A stretch of DNA of 64,000 bases from Desulfitobacterium_A nosdiversum (GTDB taxonomy: Bacteria; Bacillota; Desulfitobacteriia; Desulfitobacteriales; Desulfitobacteriaceae), in contig NZ_CP172056.1 of assembly GCF_049860565.1 (NCBI RefSeq), forward strand, positions 3,162,001-3,226,000, in the 5' to 3' direction. This document shows, piece after piece, positions 9,138 to 18,559 of this stretch. The notes beneath the pieces are model-generated. The model did no database searches, was not told the origin of the DNA, and saw nothing but the letters and a program-made list of their open reading frames with translations. The translations under genes were made by a program, and so were the position numbers. The stretch's first letter is position 1. The number at the start of each line of letters is the position of its first letter.

Positions 9138-9833
9138 TTAAGATATCAATTTAGCAAGTGCAAATGCAAAGCCTGCTGCTAAACCGCCAACGAGTGCTGT
9201 CTGTAATGCACTTTTTAGTGCCCCGGTCCCCGTAAATTTTCCCTTTACCCATCCGAAGCCAAAAAGTGCGGTAAGAGTAATTAAGATGGAAACAATCAGT
9301 GACTTATCTGCATTACCAATAAATATGTAAGGTGATAATGGAATAAAGCCCCCAAAAATATAGGAAAGTCCGATAGTTAGGGAGCTGTTCCGTGCCCTCT
9401 CCGGTTTGGGCTCTTCAAGGCCGAGTTCATATTTCATCATAAAATTAACCCAGCGCTCATCATCTGAAGTTATATCTTCAACTGCAGATTGAACATCCTT
9501 TTCTTTCAAACCCCATTCTCGTAAAAATACAGCTACTTCTTCCTTTTCTCTATGAGAAAGCTCACGAATTTCTCGATATTCTCGTTCTTTTTCAGCTAAA
9601 TAGTGTTCACGATTGGTCCTGGCAGCTAAATATCCGCCTAATCCCATAGCAATTGAGCCTGCAGCAATTTCGGATATTCCTGCAATCACAACTAAAGAAG
9701 TATTCGAAACGGTTCCTGACAAACCGGCTGCAAGTGCAAAGGGTACAGTCAGCCCGTCAGCAATTCCAATAACAACATCTCCGATAAATTCGGATTCCGT
9801 GAAGTGTTGCTCAATATGTTTTACTTTTATCAT
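9138..9833 (-). CDS. VIT1/CCC1-family iron/manganese transporter-like membrane protein
   Basis: The 231-residue protein starts with the family signature VVIGIADGLTVPFALAAGLSG and has about five membrane helices, two or three in each half, separated by a charged cytosolic insertion (REHYLAEKEREYREI...). In VIT/CCC1 proteins such an insertion forms the metal-binding domain; the Glu-rich stretch here fits this. Likely role: export or storage of Fe2+ or Mn2+. Its ATG overlaps the stop of the upstream C_GCAxxG_C_C gene (ATGA), so the two are translationally coupled. Confidence 0.85.
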   Translation of the reverse strand: MIKVKHIEQHFTESEFIGDVVIGIADGLTVPFALAAGLSGTVSNTSLVVIAGISEIAAGSIAMGLGGYLAARTNREHYLAEKEREYREIRELSHREKEEVAVFLREWGLKEKDVQSAVEDITSDDERWVNFMMKYELGLEEPKPERARNSSLTIGLSYIFGGFIPLSPYIFIGNADKSLIVSILITLTALFGFGWVKGKFTGTGALKSALQTALVGGLAAGFAFALAKLIS

Positions 9834-10255
9834 TTCTTATCTCCCATATTCAAATAATTTAATGTCAACAATACAGCTTCTTTGGTTAACTTTTCACATA
9901 AATGAGGTGGATTATTCGGATGAAATCCTTGAGGTCTGAGATCTCTGCAGTTTAAACTGCCAAATTGTTTTTCGAATCCCCGGGAAAACTCATTGCAGAT
10001 CGTTACTATTTCTTCATGGTCTAATCCTTTGGTTTTGCCCAGAATTCCAATGAGCATTATTGCACTTCCTACTAAGCCGCACTGAGCTCCATATCTCCCT
10101 GCTCCAGGAATACCCGTTGCCGCATCAAGAAGTTGAAAATACAAGTTAATATTAAATATTTGGGAAAGTGTAAGCAAAGAAGCTGTTATACAGTTTACAT
10201 CCTCCTTCCAATAGAGCTCGTGGACTTTTTGATCGATAAGCTCCTGATATTGCAT
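9830..10255 (-). CDS. C_GCAxxG_C_C family putative redox protein
   Basis: A 141-residue protein with spaced cysteines in VNCITASLL, GAQCGLVGSA, TICNEF, LNCRDL and HLCEKL, the pattern of the C_GCAxxG_C_C family, often found in anaerobes beside redox or metal genes. The family signature GCAxxG is changed to QCGLVG here. Function unknown; bound metal or thiol redox chemistry is assumed for the family. The ATG at 10255 follows GGAG by 9 nt and lies 1 nt after the vanW stop. It overlaps the downstream VIT gene. Confidence 0.75.
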   Translation of the reverse strand: MQYQELIDQKVHELYWKEDVNCITASLLTLSQIFNINLYFQLLDAATGIPGAGRYGAQCGLVGSAIMLIGILGKTKGLDHEEIVTICNEFSRGFEKQFGSLNCRDLRPQGFHPNNPPHLCEKLTKEAVLLTLNYLNMGDKK

Positions 10256-10256
10256 A

Positions 10257-11087
10257 TTAAATTTCTCCATCTCCAAGCAGCGGCTCATACATCATAATCG
10301 CATGATTTTCTGTTATAAAATCGTCTGAAACCTTATTTCCGTTTTGATCGAAAACACTGCGCCTTATTTCATTGTGGCGCATATACCCTCCCCACCACTC
10401 TTGTTTAATTAAATGATTATTTTCATAGATTTCATATTTAAAATGGGAAGGCTGCGCACACCTCCATTCACCTTCTAGATCCTTATCTCCCACAAAAACA
10501 TTGAGCTGATATTCATACGGTGTATCATTCTTGATTTGTAAGTCAACGTAATTATAGACAACCGTCGCACCGCTTCCGAAAGGTTGAGTCCGGTTGGAAT
10601 CAGGAAAAACATCATGAGTGTGCCGCCAGCGCTCGGTAACTGTTAAAGGGGTATGTAAGGCCATCCAATAAATAAGGTTGGATAGCTGACAAAGGCCGCC
10701 GCCAATGCCTGCTGTGAAGGAACCATTGGTTAAAACCATTCCTTCTAAAAAGCCTTTTGCTTTTGTGGGTTTCCCGACCAAACGCCAAAAGGAAAACGTC
10801 TCCCCAGGTCTTAAGGTAATCTTATTTAACTTTTCGCAGGCTATTTTCAAATTAGTTACTTTGTTCTCTTGCAGCCACATGTCAACATTACGAAGCTGTC
10901 TATACAAAGGTGTCTTATGGGATGCTGCTCTATAGGGAAGTTCCTCGGCCTTAAAACGAAAAGCATATTTGATCGATCGATTGCAAATCCATTTAAGGTA
11001 ACGACGCAAGGTAAAATATAACTTTCCAAGATACATTCGTAATTTTAAACGGGGAACTGGCTTTTCAGATTGAAAATAAGAGTTCAA
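10257..11087 (-). CDS. VanW family protein
   Basis: A 276-residue protein with the VanW-domain signatures LNKITLRPGETFSFWRLVGKP, GGGLCQLSNLIYWMALHTPL and HDVFPDSNRTQPFGSGATV. VanW was named from glycopeptide-resistance clusters, but its function is unknown and there is no other van gene here. No signal peptide or membrane helix is evident. TTG start at 11087 with a GGAGGGAG somewhat far upstream (about 13 nt). It is the first gene of a probable three-gene unit with the C_GCAxxG_C_C and VIT genes. Confidence 0.85.
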   Translation of the reverse strand: MNSYFQSEKPVPRLKLRMYLGKLYFTLRRYLKWICNRSIKYAFRFKAEELPYRAASHKTPLYRQLRNVDMWLQENKVTNLKIACEKLNKITLRPGETFSFWRLVGKPTKAKGFLEGMVLTNGSFTAGIGGGLCQLSNLIYWMALHTPLTVTERWRHTHDVFPDSNRTQPFGSGATVVYNYVDLQIKNDTPYEYQLNVFVGDKDLEGEWRCAQPSHFKYEIYENNHLIKQEWWGGYMRHNEIRRSVFDQNGNKVSDDFITENHAIMMYEPLLGDGEI

Positions 11088-11191
11088 AATCTAAAACACT
11101 CCCTCCTCCATCTTAGGGACAATTTCCTATTTCGGTTCTCACTATTCAACAAGCTTCTTTAAACGTATCTATTACTTAGTACCTCTGTCTA

Positions 11192-11578
11192 TTACTTCGT
11201 ACCTTTGGCCGGTTGGATTTCATTATATCTTTCTTCTGCCGCCTTAATCGCATCGATTCCTGATTTGCATAGAACATTGATTCCTTTAACTATCGTTACA
11301 ATGTTAAAAGCTTCAACCAATTCTTCTACAGTGAGTCCTGCATCAATAGCCGCTACGGCATGAGCCTTTGCACCACTAAGTTCATTATCTAACGAGTCTA
11401 ATATTGTAAAAATGAGTTCGACTGTCTTTCTCGGCAATTTACCATCCTGAACTGATTTTCGCATAGTAAAATAGCCTTCTAATGCTTCAGGTGAGTACTT
11501 CGATAAAAGCTCTGCAAACGGCGGATCCCATTTAAGCTCCTCCCTGTAGTACTTAAGCATGTCTTGACTTGTATCCAT
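11192..11578 (-). CDS. Carboxymuconolactone decarboxylase-family protein
   Basis: A 128-residue AhpD/CMD-fold protein (PPFAELLSKYSPEALEGYF, KTVELIFTILDSLDNELSGAKAHAVAAIDAGLTVEELVEA). The CxxC pair of AhpD peroxidase partners is missing: the only cysteine is in VLCKSG. So it is probably not an AhpD-type disulfide reductase, and its substrate is unknown. Start ATG behind AAGGGTGA. The last codons and stop are followed by a near-perfect 20-nt duplication of themselves. Confidence 0.8.
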   Translation of the reverse strand: MDTSQDMLKYYREELKWDPPFAELLSKYSPEALEGYFTMRKSVQDGKLPRKTVELIFTILDSLDNELSGAKAHAVAAIDAGLTVEELVEAFNIVTIVKGINVLCKSGIDAIKAAEERYNEIQPAKGTK

Positions 11579-11618
11579 CTACTGTCACCCTTTTTAATTG
11601 TACCAATTTTTACATGTC

Positions 11619-11660
11619 AAAGAAATAGCTGGTTTGACGAACATACCAGCGTTTCTTTTT
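11619..11660 (-). terminator. Probable terminator after the GNAT gene at 11.7 kb
   Basis: AAAGAAA and GCTGG at 11619-11632 pair with CCAGC and TTTCTTT at 11646-11658, with a small bulge. On the minus strand the structure lies about 35 nt beyond the GNAT stop. Confidence 0.5.
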
Positions 11661-11695
11661 CTTGGTCTCAAAAATAAGTCCATGAAATTATAAAT

Positions 11696-12133
11696 TTAGA
11701 TATTAAGCAATGTTTCATTAATAGTTTTATTTCTATAAATTAAGTCCTTTCGGTTATTAAAACCAAGCGATTCCCAAAATTTATTACCTGATTCATTCGA
11801 CTCAAATGCTACAAGTGCAACTTTATTGATCTCTTCTCTCCTTAAAGCATCAAGTACAGCTTTAACTAAAGCCTTCCCGATTCCTTTTCCACGATACTTG
11901 GTCCTGACTGCTGTATGATAAATATATCCCCTTCTTCCATCGTGCCCACATAATATTGTACCTATAATCTCATTTTCTATTTCTGCAATAAAATTAGTGG
12001 CAGGATTTCTTTTCAAAAATTGATCTATACCCTCATACGAGTCATCTAGACTACGCAAACCCATACCCTCTGTATTTGTCCACAATTCATATACTTTATC
12101 ATAGTCCTCAATGGACATTACCCTTATTTTCAT
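11696..12133 (-). CDS. GNAT family N-acetyltransferase
   Basis: A 145-residue GNAT-fold protein. The acetyl-CoA-binding motif A is clear in TAVRTKYRGKGIGKALVKAV, with the usual C-terminal segment VALVAFESNESGNKFWESLGF. The family transfers acetyl groups to amines; the substrate cannot be told from sequence. ATG behind GGAG. It is the first of three GNAT genes in 2.7 kb, each with its own upstream gap, so they are probably separate transcripts. Confidence 0.85.
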   Translation of the reverse strand: MKIRVMSIEDYDKVYELWTNTEGMGLRSLDDSYEGIDQFLKRNPATNFIAEIENEIIGTILCGHDGRRGYIYHTAVRTKYRGKGIGKALVKAVLDALRREEINKVALVAFESNESGNKFWESLGFNNRKDLIYRNKTINETLLNI

Positions 12134-12348
12134 ATATGTACTCCTTTAATTCAGTTAATTTCTGAAGCATATATTGAAGAAGCCGTCCTGAAATCTAAGG
12201 GTTGCAGACTGCTAACAGCGGTATTTACATTTTGAAGGATTAATGTAAAATATGATCACTGATACTGAGAACATACGGAAAACACCTTTTATTGCGAATT
12301 AATTGCTTTAACCGTTCTCCTGTAACAACAGAACTTTAAAATCTGGAA

Positions 12349-13203
12349 TTATAATTTTAAAGCCATTTCATATTGACTAACATTGCATTCAAATCCTAAA
12401 TTGCTTAAAAAATCCTTCATAGATGTACATTGGCTGTCTACATTTAAAGCCTTAACATTTAAGGATTCCGTATTGTTCATTAAATCAATAAAGATGCTTT
12501 TTCCAATACCTTTGCGTCTATGATTTTTATCTACTGCAATTTGTGGAATATCTCCTGTTTTTTTATCAATAATTCCATAACCAGCAATGGTATCATCGAT
12601 GTTTATAATAGAATATATAAATGTATCCGGTACAGCATTAATCGATTCAATAGAATTTTGCCAAGAAGGTTTGAACTCCCAAAACTTTGTTAATTCTCTC
12701 CAATTACTTTCATTAATCCTATTAATATGCTCAACTTTGTATGTATTTATCGGATTATACTTTTTGTTATTTAAACTAAAGCATTCAAAATTTCTTGTAA
12801 TTTCGAATCCTTGCTTTTTATAGAGCTGAACTGCAGAAGAATTCGATTGAATTACTTCAAGTAAATATTGCTCTATTCCCATTTCTACAAGTATTTGTTT
12901 GATATTTAAAAACATATTACTTGTTATCCCTTGATTCCTATAGTTTTTTATAACAGCTGTTCCTGTATCATAGGCAGTAAATTTTCCATTCCAGTTTCTG
13001 AGTCCATTTAATAGAAATCCGACTAATGTATCATTATTAAAAGCCCCGATCGAAGCCTTTGAAACATACCCTCTCCGTTGAAGCATTTGTTTAAGTTCTA
13101 AAAGAGGAACATCTACTTTTACTTGATAATCCGAAAATGCTTCTAAAAAAGTTCTATGCAGTTCTTCAATACTTGTATTTTCTAATGTGTTATAAATAAA
13201 CAT
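12349..13203 (-). CDS. Double-domain GNAT N-acetyltransferase
   Basis: A 284-residue protein with two GNAT-like halves: N-terminal (YRNQGITSNMFLNIKQILVE, LEVIQSNSSAVQLYKKQGFE) and C-terminal (AVDKNHRRKGIGKSIFIDL). The C-terminal half carries the better preserved acetyl-CoA loop (RRKGIG). Substrate unknown. ATG at 13203 behind AGGAG. AT-rich codon use (many AAT, ATA, TTA) resembles the defence island further on more than the housekeeping genes, so recent acquisition is possible. Confidence 0.8.
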   Translation of the reverse strand: MFIYNTLENTSIEELHRTFLEAFSDYQVKVDVPLLELKQMLQRRGYVSKASIGAFNNDTLVGFLLNGLRNWNGKFTAYDTGTAVIKNYRNQGITSNMFLNIKQILVEMGIEQYLLEVIQSNSSAVQLYKKQGFEITRNFECFSLNNKKYNPINTYKVEHINRINESNWRELTKFWEFKPSWQNSIESINAVPDTFIYSIINIDDTIAGYGIIDKKTGDIPQIAVDKNHRRKGIGKSIFIDLMNNTESLNVKALNVDSQCTSMKDFLSNLGFECNVSQYEMALKL

Positions 13204-13340
13204 TTCATATATTCTCCTAAATAAAATTTTATAAAATCAAGTTTTATTAACTTCGCTAAATCATGTTAATATCAATACCATGTAATATTCTTAGAAATTG
13301 AATATAGATCTGCAGATTTTTTACTCATCTTTCATCTGTT

Positions 13341-13880
13341 TCACCATATCTCATTATGAATTATTTCTTCAAGCTTCTTTCTGGGACGCTCCTTTGGTTT
13401 TTCGTTTGCGTAGCCAAGTGTAATAATACTTACTACATATTTATCGGAAGGCACATTTAAGATTGGCCTAATTTCGTCTTGAGTAAACCATGCGACCCAG
13501 CAAGCACCTAGTCCAATATTTTCAGCCTCAAGTACAATATGCTCAATAGCAATAGACGTATCTCTGATTATCTGCTTGAGTTCCAGTTCAGGACTATTTT
13601 CATCAAGTGATATTTCTACATTATCTTCAATTCTAGAACGTATATCAGCAATGCATACAATAAAAATGGGTGCGGAGAGCAACCATTTTTGATTATGCGA
13701 TACTTCGGCCAATTTTTGTCTTGTTAATTCCGATTTTACAACAATGAAATGCCATGGTTGTGTATTACTGCCGGATGGAGCCAGCCTTGCACTCTCGAGT
13801 ATTTGAATAATTTTCTCATCTTCTACTGGTTTATCAAGATATTTTCTTATACTTCTACGTTTTTTAATCTGCTCAATCAT
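13341..13880 (-). CDS. Nitroreductase family protein
   Basis: A 179-residue FMN-dependent nitroreductase-fold protein beginning IEQIKKRRSIRKYLDKPVED with SARLAPSGSNTQPWHFIVV and the C-terminal GACWVAWFTQDEIRPIL and ITLGYANEKPKERPRKKLEEI. Such enzymes reduce nitro groups, quinones or other acceptors with NAD(P)H; the natural substrate is not predictable. ATG behind AGGAAGA. Length is normal for the short single-domain branch. Confidence 0.88.
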   Translation of the reverse strand: MIEQIKKRRSIRKYLDKPVEDEKIIQILESARLAPSGSNTQPWHFIVVKSELTRQKLAEVSHNQKWLLSAPIFIVCIADIRSRIEDNVEISLDENSPELELKQIIRDTSIAIEHIVLEAENIGLGACWVAWFTQDEIRPILNVPSDKYVVSIITLGYANEKPKERPRKKLEEIIHNEIW

Positions 13881-13928
13881 ACTATCTTCCTTTTTTTGAA
13901 TCGCTTCTATTTGTTGAAGTTTAAATTA

Positions 13929-14357
13929 TTATCTATTACTAACTAAATAATCAGATTGATATGGATACTTGGCAAAAGCTGTTTTATGTGGTTTAAACCC
14001 TAACTTTTTATAAAAATCCTCATTTCCAAAGGTTGATGTTAAATGAATACATAAGTGTTCATTCTCCTTTTGTATTTCTAAAACCAACCCTTTACCTATG
14101 CCTAACTTTTGGTATTCTGGCAAAACTCCGACATCAAAAATCATTCCATAACAGATTCCATCCGATATCATTCTAGCTGCGCCTACCAAAATGTCACTAT
14201 TCCAGGCTGTAATAACTTTGTAACTATGTTCGAAAGCAGATTGAATCTTATTAAGTTCTTGTTTCTTACCAAATCCTGCAACCAGTCCAACAACATTATA
14301 GAGATGAAAAAACTGAGGCCAATCAATGCACTCTAAACCCTCACGATAGGTAGCCAT
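13929..14357 (-). CDS. GNAT family N-acetyltransferase
   Basis: A 142-residue GNAT protein with GMIFDVGVLPEYQKLGIGKGLVLEI as motif A and IHLTSTFGNEDFYKKLGFKPH near the end. Substrate unknown. ATG behind GGGGATG. A perfect 8-bp inverted repeat lies about 75 bp upstream of the start and might be an operator. Confidence 0.82.
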   Translation of the reverse strand: MATYREGLECIDWPQFFHLYNVVGLVAGFGKKQELNKIQSAFEHSYKVITAWNSDILVGAARMISDGICYGMIFDVGVLPEYQKLGIGKGLVLEIQKENEHLCIHLTSTFGNEDFYKKLGFKPHKTAFAKYPYQSDYLVSNR

Positions 14358-14736
14358 TCGTTCATCCCCACTTTCAAATCAACCAGCCTAAGTCCCAGGT
14401 TATAATAAACATTTTTTTATAAAACAATATATAAACGTTACATCATATAACGTTTCGAAAATTACCATAGCATCTTAACACATGCATGTTGGCAAAGTTG
14501 CGGTAATCCTCTGTAAGTGAAATTGGTTACCATCCAAATTTACTCTAAGATCAAAGGAACATTAACCTAATTCCCAAAACGCTTTTTACCAAAACGTAAG
14601 GTAATATGGTTAATGCGAAATTTGACTCTTTATTTAATAGTCACATTATGGTCATTTTATTCATCATTGAGAAGAAAATGAAAGATTCGAAAAGCTCTAT
14701 GTTCAATGTTTTCTGATGACTTTTATTTATAGCCAA
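14358..14736. other. AT-rich intergenic region with one inverted repeat
   Basis: 379 bp without a credible gene on either strand. The only structure I can point to is the inverted repeat AAACGTTA-N7-TAACGTTT at 14433-14455, likely in the promoter region of the GNAT gene ending at 13929. Confidence 0.5.
14433..14455. promoter_or_regulatory. Inverted repeat, possible operator
   Basis: AAACGTTA and TAACGTTT are separated by 7 nt, about 75 bp upstream of the GNAT start at 14357. The size and symmetry suit a dimeric repressor, but no adjacent regulator gene is seen. Confidence 0.35.
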
Positions 14737-15498
14737 TTACAGCCATATAGCAAAATTATTGTATTTAAAGGTACCACTGCCATGGTGTAATTTGCCATCT
14801 GCTTTTAATTGGTTAAATGCCTTTTTCATATCTCCGAGGATAGAAGGCTGGATATTCAAATCGTGATGTGCCGGAAATATTCTCTTCGCCGGAAGAGCTG
14901 CAACTCTCTCTATTGATGACATATAGGCTTCAGGGTCGGTTGACGGGAAATATGCAAACAAAGTTCCTATGTAAACCAAATCTCCGGTAAAAAGATATTC
15001 CCTGTCTTTTTCATAAAAGCACATATGCCCCGGCGAATGTCCCGGTGTATGCAGCACTTGTATCGTGCGTCCACCGATATCTATAATATCATTATCCTTC
15101 AATACTCTTGTGGCAGTGCCTTGAAAGAACTCATAATCATCGACGTTGAATCCTTCCGGCAACTCACATTTCTCAACAACAAAGGCTTTTATTTGTTCCA
15201 TTGTCAATGGAAACTCTCCCTCAAGCCAATTTGACTCATCTTCATGCACATAAAATTTAGGGAAATATTTATGTCCGCCGATATGATCCCAATGTATGTG
15301 AGTAGCAACGGCTATGACAGGTTTATCTGTCAATTTCATTACTTCGTTATAAATATTCATAATACCAAGCCCGGTATCAATAAGCAGGCTGTTGTTTGTC
15401 CCGTTCAGGAGATATGCATGGGTTTCTTCCCAATGTTTATACTCGCTGATTATATGAGTATCCATGTCAATATGATCAACGGTAAACCAATCACTCAT
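14737..15498 (-). CDS. MBL-fold metallo-hydrolase
   Basis: A 253-residue metallo-beta-lactamase-fold protein. The metal-binding motif THIHWDHIGGH gives H67, H69, D71 and H72; further ligands are in HTPGHSPGH, FTGDLVYIG and IFPAHHD. This is a broad hydrolase family (glyoxalase II, lactonases, lactamases), and the substrate is unknown. ATG behind GGAGGACAAG. It stands alone on the minus strand next to the helicase-nuclease gene of the defence-like island, from which it is separated by about 120 bp. Confidence 0.88.
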   Translation of the reverse strand: MSDWFTVDHIDMDTHIISEYKHWEETHAYLLNGTNNSLLIDTGLGIMNIYNEVMKLTDKPVIAVATHIHWDHIGGHKYFPKFYVHEDESNWLEGEFPLTMEQIKAFVVEKCELPEGFNVDDYEFFQGTATRVLKDNDIIDIGGRTIQVLHTPGHSPGHMCFYEKDREYLFTGDLVYIGTLFAYFPSTDPEAYMSSIERVAALPAKRIFPAHHDLNIQPSILGDMKKAFNQLKADGKLHHGSGTFKYNNFAIWL

Positions 15499-15615
15499 AA
15501 TGCTTGTCCTCCAAAATTCCTATTTATCTCAGAATATATAAATAATACACAACTAAATGACTATATGATTTTTGTATGTAATTTCTATAACCTATAGCAA
15601 AAAACAAAATACACC

Positions 15616-18360
15616 CTATCTTCTCTTTTCATATTCATCTAGAGCCTGCCTGATTTTTGCCATTTCACCGCTTCCATTGGTAGCAAAGCGTAATAGCGGG
15701 ATTCGGTAGAGCTCCAAAATATGATCCTTCATCCTGTCATGCTCATACTGAGGTGTACCGGGCTTGTGATAGTGGAACCCATCTACTTCTATTGCAAGAA
15801 TAGGCTTTTTACTAATGCGATTGTAAATCAGAAAGTCTATATGAGTAGCCGTGTTCATGGCATACCGGCACTCTTCGTCGTTCAGACGCTTTGGGTCACG
15901 AATCAGCATATTGAGTGGCTGATGGCAAATAACGTTTAGGGACAGCTGTGGACGGCTGTGTAGCAAGTCTACTATTGCACCGTACATCAGGTTTTCAGAG
16001 TCATACGCGGATACATGTGGATGTTTTTTTAAGAACGCGATTCGCGCATCTGTATATTGCCGATAGAGCAGGTCGAACACCGAATAGATTTCGCTCTGCA
16101 CTACCTGGAAGTTGTTGTATTCGATATAGGCGATCAGATCTCCGATGTTGCTGTCTTTTGGCTGCTCGTTGCTCGACACCACAAGGAAGAGCCTTTTTTT
16201 TGCACGGGAAACCGCAACATTTAAAAGGTATGGATCGTCGGAAAAATCAGTAGCTACGTCGTCAACTGTGTTCAGCACAATTGTGTCTTTCTCGCGTCCC
16301 TGGAATTTATGTACGGTATGAACTTCAATTTTATCCGTGTCCAGCTGGTGAACGATAGCGGCCACCTGATCCTTATAGGGCGCAATAATTCCAACATTTT
16401 CCATATTGACATCCTTCAGCATGGGAAATACTTCCTGAATCGTCACATCAACCTGTCGCTGATTAATATGGTCGCGTTGATGATCGCCAACTGCCGTTTT
16501 GAAGACTTCCAGCGTATCTGGCTCACCGTGTTCTTCCGTCATGACCACCAGCTCGTTATTATAGAACTTCTGATTGCAAAAGCCGATGATTTTCGGGTGG
16601 CAGCGATAGTGCTCCCGAAGCAAAGTTGGCGGAGCATTCGGAAGAATACCGCATACGGATTTCAAAAAGCTGTTTTCAGAGAAAGAATATCCTTTGGGCA
16701 GCTTGTAGGAATTGAAAACGGCATCACTGCGCTTTCTCATATCATCCTTTATCACGTTGGGTAGCTGCTTGAGATCTCCAACAATGACTGCATTTTTGGC
16801 ACAAGACAGTGCCAGTGCACCGGTGGTCACATCCACCTGTGAAGCCTCATCCATAATAAGATAATCGTATATCACGTCCTTTAGACTGCTGCGTGAGGAA
16901 AATGTAGTGCTGAGGACTATGGGATATTCTTTCACAACATCGCCGGAATTTTTCCACAAGTCTTCCTCAGTGAACATCACGCGCTTTAGCTTGTTTCCAT
17001 ACCACTCGAACAGTTTTGCCCGTAGGTAATCCATAGACAAGTCTGTCTGTTCGCACATTGTTTCTTTGGCGTCGATGGCCTCTAACTTTTTTTCCAGCGT
17101 AACGATCTCGTCGCTCAATTCTGATTTTCGCGCCTGATAGAACATGCTCTGTAAAAATGTGATGATGGTAGACAGATTGTTTTTGTAGAAATTCCAGTCT
17201 GAAATGCCATAGACAAAAATGCTCTTAATTTTATACCAAAACGAAACCGCACGCTCCTTTTCGGAAAACTCATTGCACTCCTGCCAGAGTTGCATGAGCC
17301 TTTTCGATTTCAGGGAGCGTCGGGGTTTAATATCTGAACAAGCGAAACCGGTTTCACTGCAATACTGCTGAAAATACTTGATTTCCAGAAGTATTGAGTC
17401 CAGTTCCAGCCGTACCTGCGCAAGACGTTCCTGCTTGCTAAATATGTCAGATAACTCTTTAACGTGACTTTGTATTTTCTCCCGCAACTCAGATTGCTTG
17501 TCGGTATCCATTCGCCTGCCGGGGAGATCCGGGTAGAGGCCTGTCTGGTCTTGGACAAACGCTTTTTTGTTATCTGAGTTTCCCAGCGGTGCTACAAGAA
17601 AACCCATGTTGTATTTAAGAGAAGACAGCTTCTCCAGTACATTGGTCGTGGCAGAGTTGTTGTTGGACACGATCTGAACTGTTTTGCCATCTACCAACAA
17701 ATTAGCGATGATATTCAGAATTGTCTGTGTCTTTCCCGTACCTGGCGGACCTTGAATTACGCTGATTTGATTGTTCAGCGCATTTTCAACCGCTTTGAAC
17801 TGACTGGCATTGCCGCCGAACGGAAAAATGAAATTACTCTTGTGGTAAGTGTGAACTTTGTGCTTCTTCGGGTTAAGGTAGATTGCCATGGCTGTATCAT
17901 CACCGACGAAATCCAACTTCTCATACTGTCTCTGCAACAGGATTTCGCCATCTTTGCTCTTGAGTTCATTGATTGACGCCTGTTGTCGCAGATAGCTCAT
18001 GCAGTTTTGGGCTTCACTCTCACCAAGGCACGAAGCCACGATTTTAATGTCTCGCCAGTCATAACTTCTCTCGCTACCATCAGAAAAGCGAATATACCAG
18101 TAATCTGTTACTTTTGCATGAAAAACGAGTGTGTCCTGAATCTTGAATAGTTCACGGTTATCATGCGTGATATGTACTAAGGCTGGATTCAGGATCTCAG
18201 GATTTTTTAACCATTCAATAGACTGATAGCCGTACGGATATGTTTTTCCGTTCTTGAAAGTGACGTCATATCTACCTGTGTCTGAATTATATTGGCACAA
18301 TTTTACGTCAGCAGTAATGTCCTTTCCGTTATTCAAAATTAGGTATTTTCCGGTGTTCAC
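15616..18360 (-). CDS. SF1 helicase with C-terminal DUF2726-like nuclease domain
   Basis: A 914-residue protein. Residues 1-110 form an uncharacterised beta-rich N-terminus. Walker A GPPGTGKT is at 204-211, Walker B in YLIMDEASQVD (about 500), and late helicase motifs in VHTVHKFQGREKDTIVL and LNVAVSRAKKRLFLVV. A C-terminal domain (about 770-914) contains HIDFLIYN, ILAIEVDGFHYH and YEHDRMKDHIL, the layout of DUF2726/restriction-endonuclease-like nucleases. So it probably unwinds and cuts nucleic acid, like UPF1/Dna2-type helicase-nucleases common in phage-defence loci. GTG start behind GGAGGA. A palindrome lies about 60 bp upstream. Defence role is inferred from architecture and neighbours. 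Confidence 0.8.
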   Translation of the reverse strand: MNTGKYLILNNGKDITADVKLCQYNSDTGRYDVTFKNGKTYPYGYQSIEWLKNPEILNPALVHITHDNRELFKIQDTLVFHAKVTDYWYIRFSDGSERSYDWRDIKIVASCLGESEAQNCMSYLRQQASINELKSKDGEILLQRQYEKLDFVGDDTAMAIYLNPKKHKVHTYHKSNFIFPFGGNASQFKAVENALNNQISVIQGPPGTGKTQTILNIIANLLVDGKTVQIVSNNNSATTNVLEKLSSLKYNMGFLVAPLGNSDNKKAFVQDQTGLYPDLPGRRMDTDKQSELREKIQSHVKELSDIFSKQERLAQVRLELDSILLEIKYFQQYCSETGFACSDIKPRRSLKSKRLMQLWQECNEFSEKERAVSFWYKIKSIFVYGISDWNFYKNNLSTIITFLQSMFYQARKSELSDEIVTLEKKLEAIDAKETMCEQTDLSMDYLRAKLFEWYGNKLKRVMFTEEDLWKNSGDVVKEYPIVLSTTFSSRSSLKDVIYDYLIMDEASQVDVTTGALALSCAKNAVIVGDLKQLPNVIKDDMRKRSDAVFNSYKLPKGYSFSENSFLKSVCGILPNAPPTLLREHYRCHPKIIGFCNQKFYNNELVVMTEEHGEPDTLEVFKTAVGDHQRDHINQRQVDVTIQEVFPMLKDVNMENVGIIAPYKDQVAAIVHQLDTDKIEVHTVHKFQGREKDTIVLNTVDDVATDFSDDPYLLNVAVSRAKKRLFLVVSSNEQPKDSNIGDLIAYIEYNNFQVVQSEIYSVFDLLYRQYTDARIAFLKKHPHVSAYDSENLMYGAIVDLLHSRPQLSLNVICHQPLNMLIRDPKRLNDEECRYAMNTATHIDFLIYNRISKKPILAIEVDGFHYHKPGTPQYEHDRMKDHILELYRIPLLRFATNGSGEMAKIRQALDEYEKRR

Positions 18361-18418
18361 GTCGTATCCTCCAAAGTGTCGAGCTAAATGGAAGGTGCAA
18401 ACTTATTGCTTGTGTTAA

Positions 18419-18441
18419 CATTATCCATTATATGGATAATG
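18419..18441. promoter_or_regulatory. Palindrome upstream of the helicase-nuclease gene
   Basis: CATTATCCAT-TAT-ATGGATAATG is a perfect 10-bp inverted repeat with a 3-nt centre, about 60 bp upstream of the GTG start. The half-site ATGGATAA recurs in other gaps of the island (19949-19956, 24031-24038, 25649-25656), so it may be a shared operator. Confidence 0.45.
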
Positions 18442-18559
18442 GGAAGTCGCTAATAAAACTTTCCTTGCCATGTTATAAACATAACTAGCAGTTCGTTTCT
18501 GCTGGAGTTTATTGTTATTGTTTCCAGAAAATCAAACTAAGAATTAACAATGATTAATT

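Noticed and set aside
10257..11087. VanW as evidence of vancomycin resistance
   Set aside because: No vanA/B-type ligase, vanH, vanX or vanRS genes nearby; VanW proteins are widespread without resistance.
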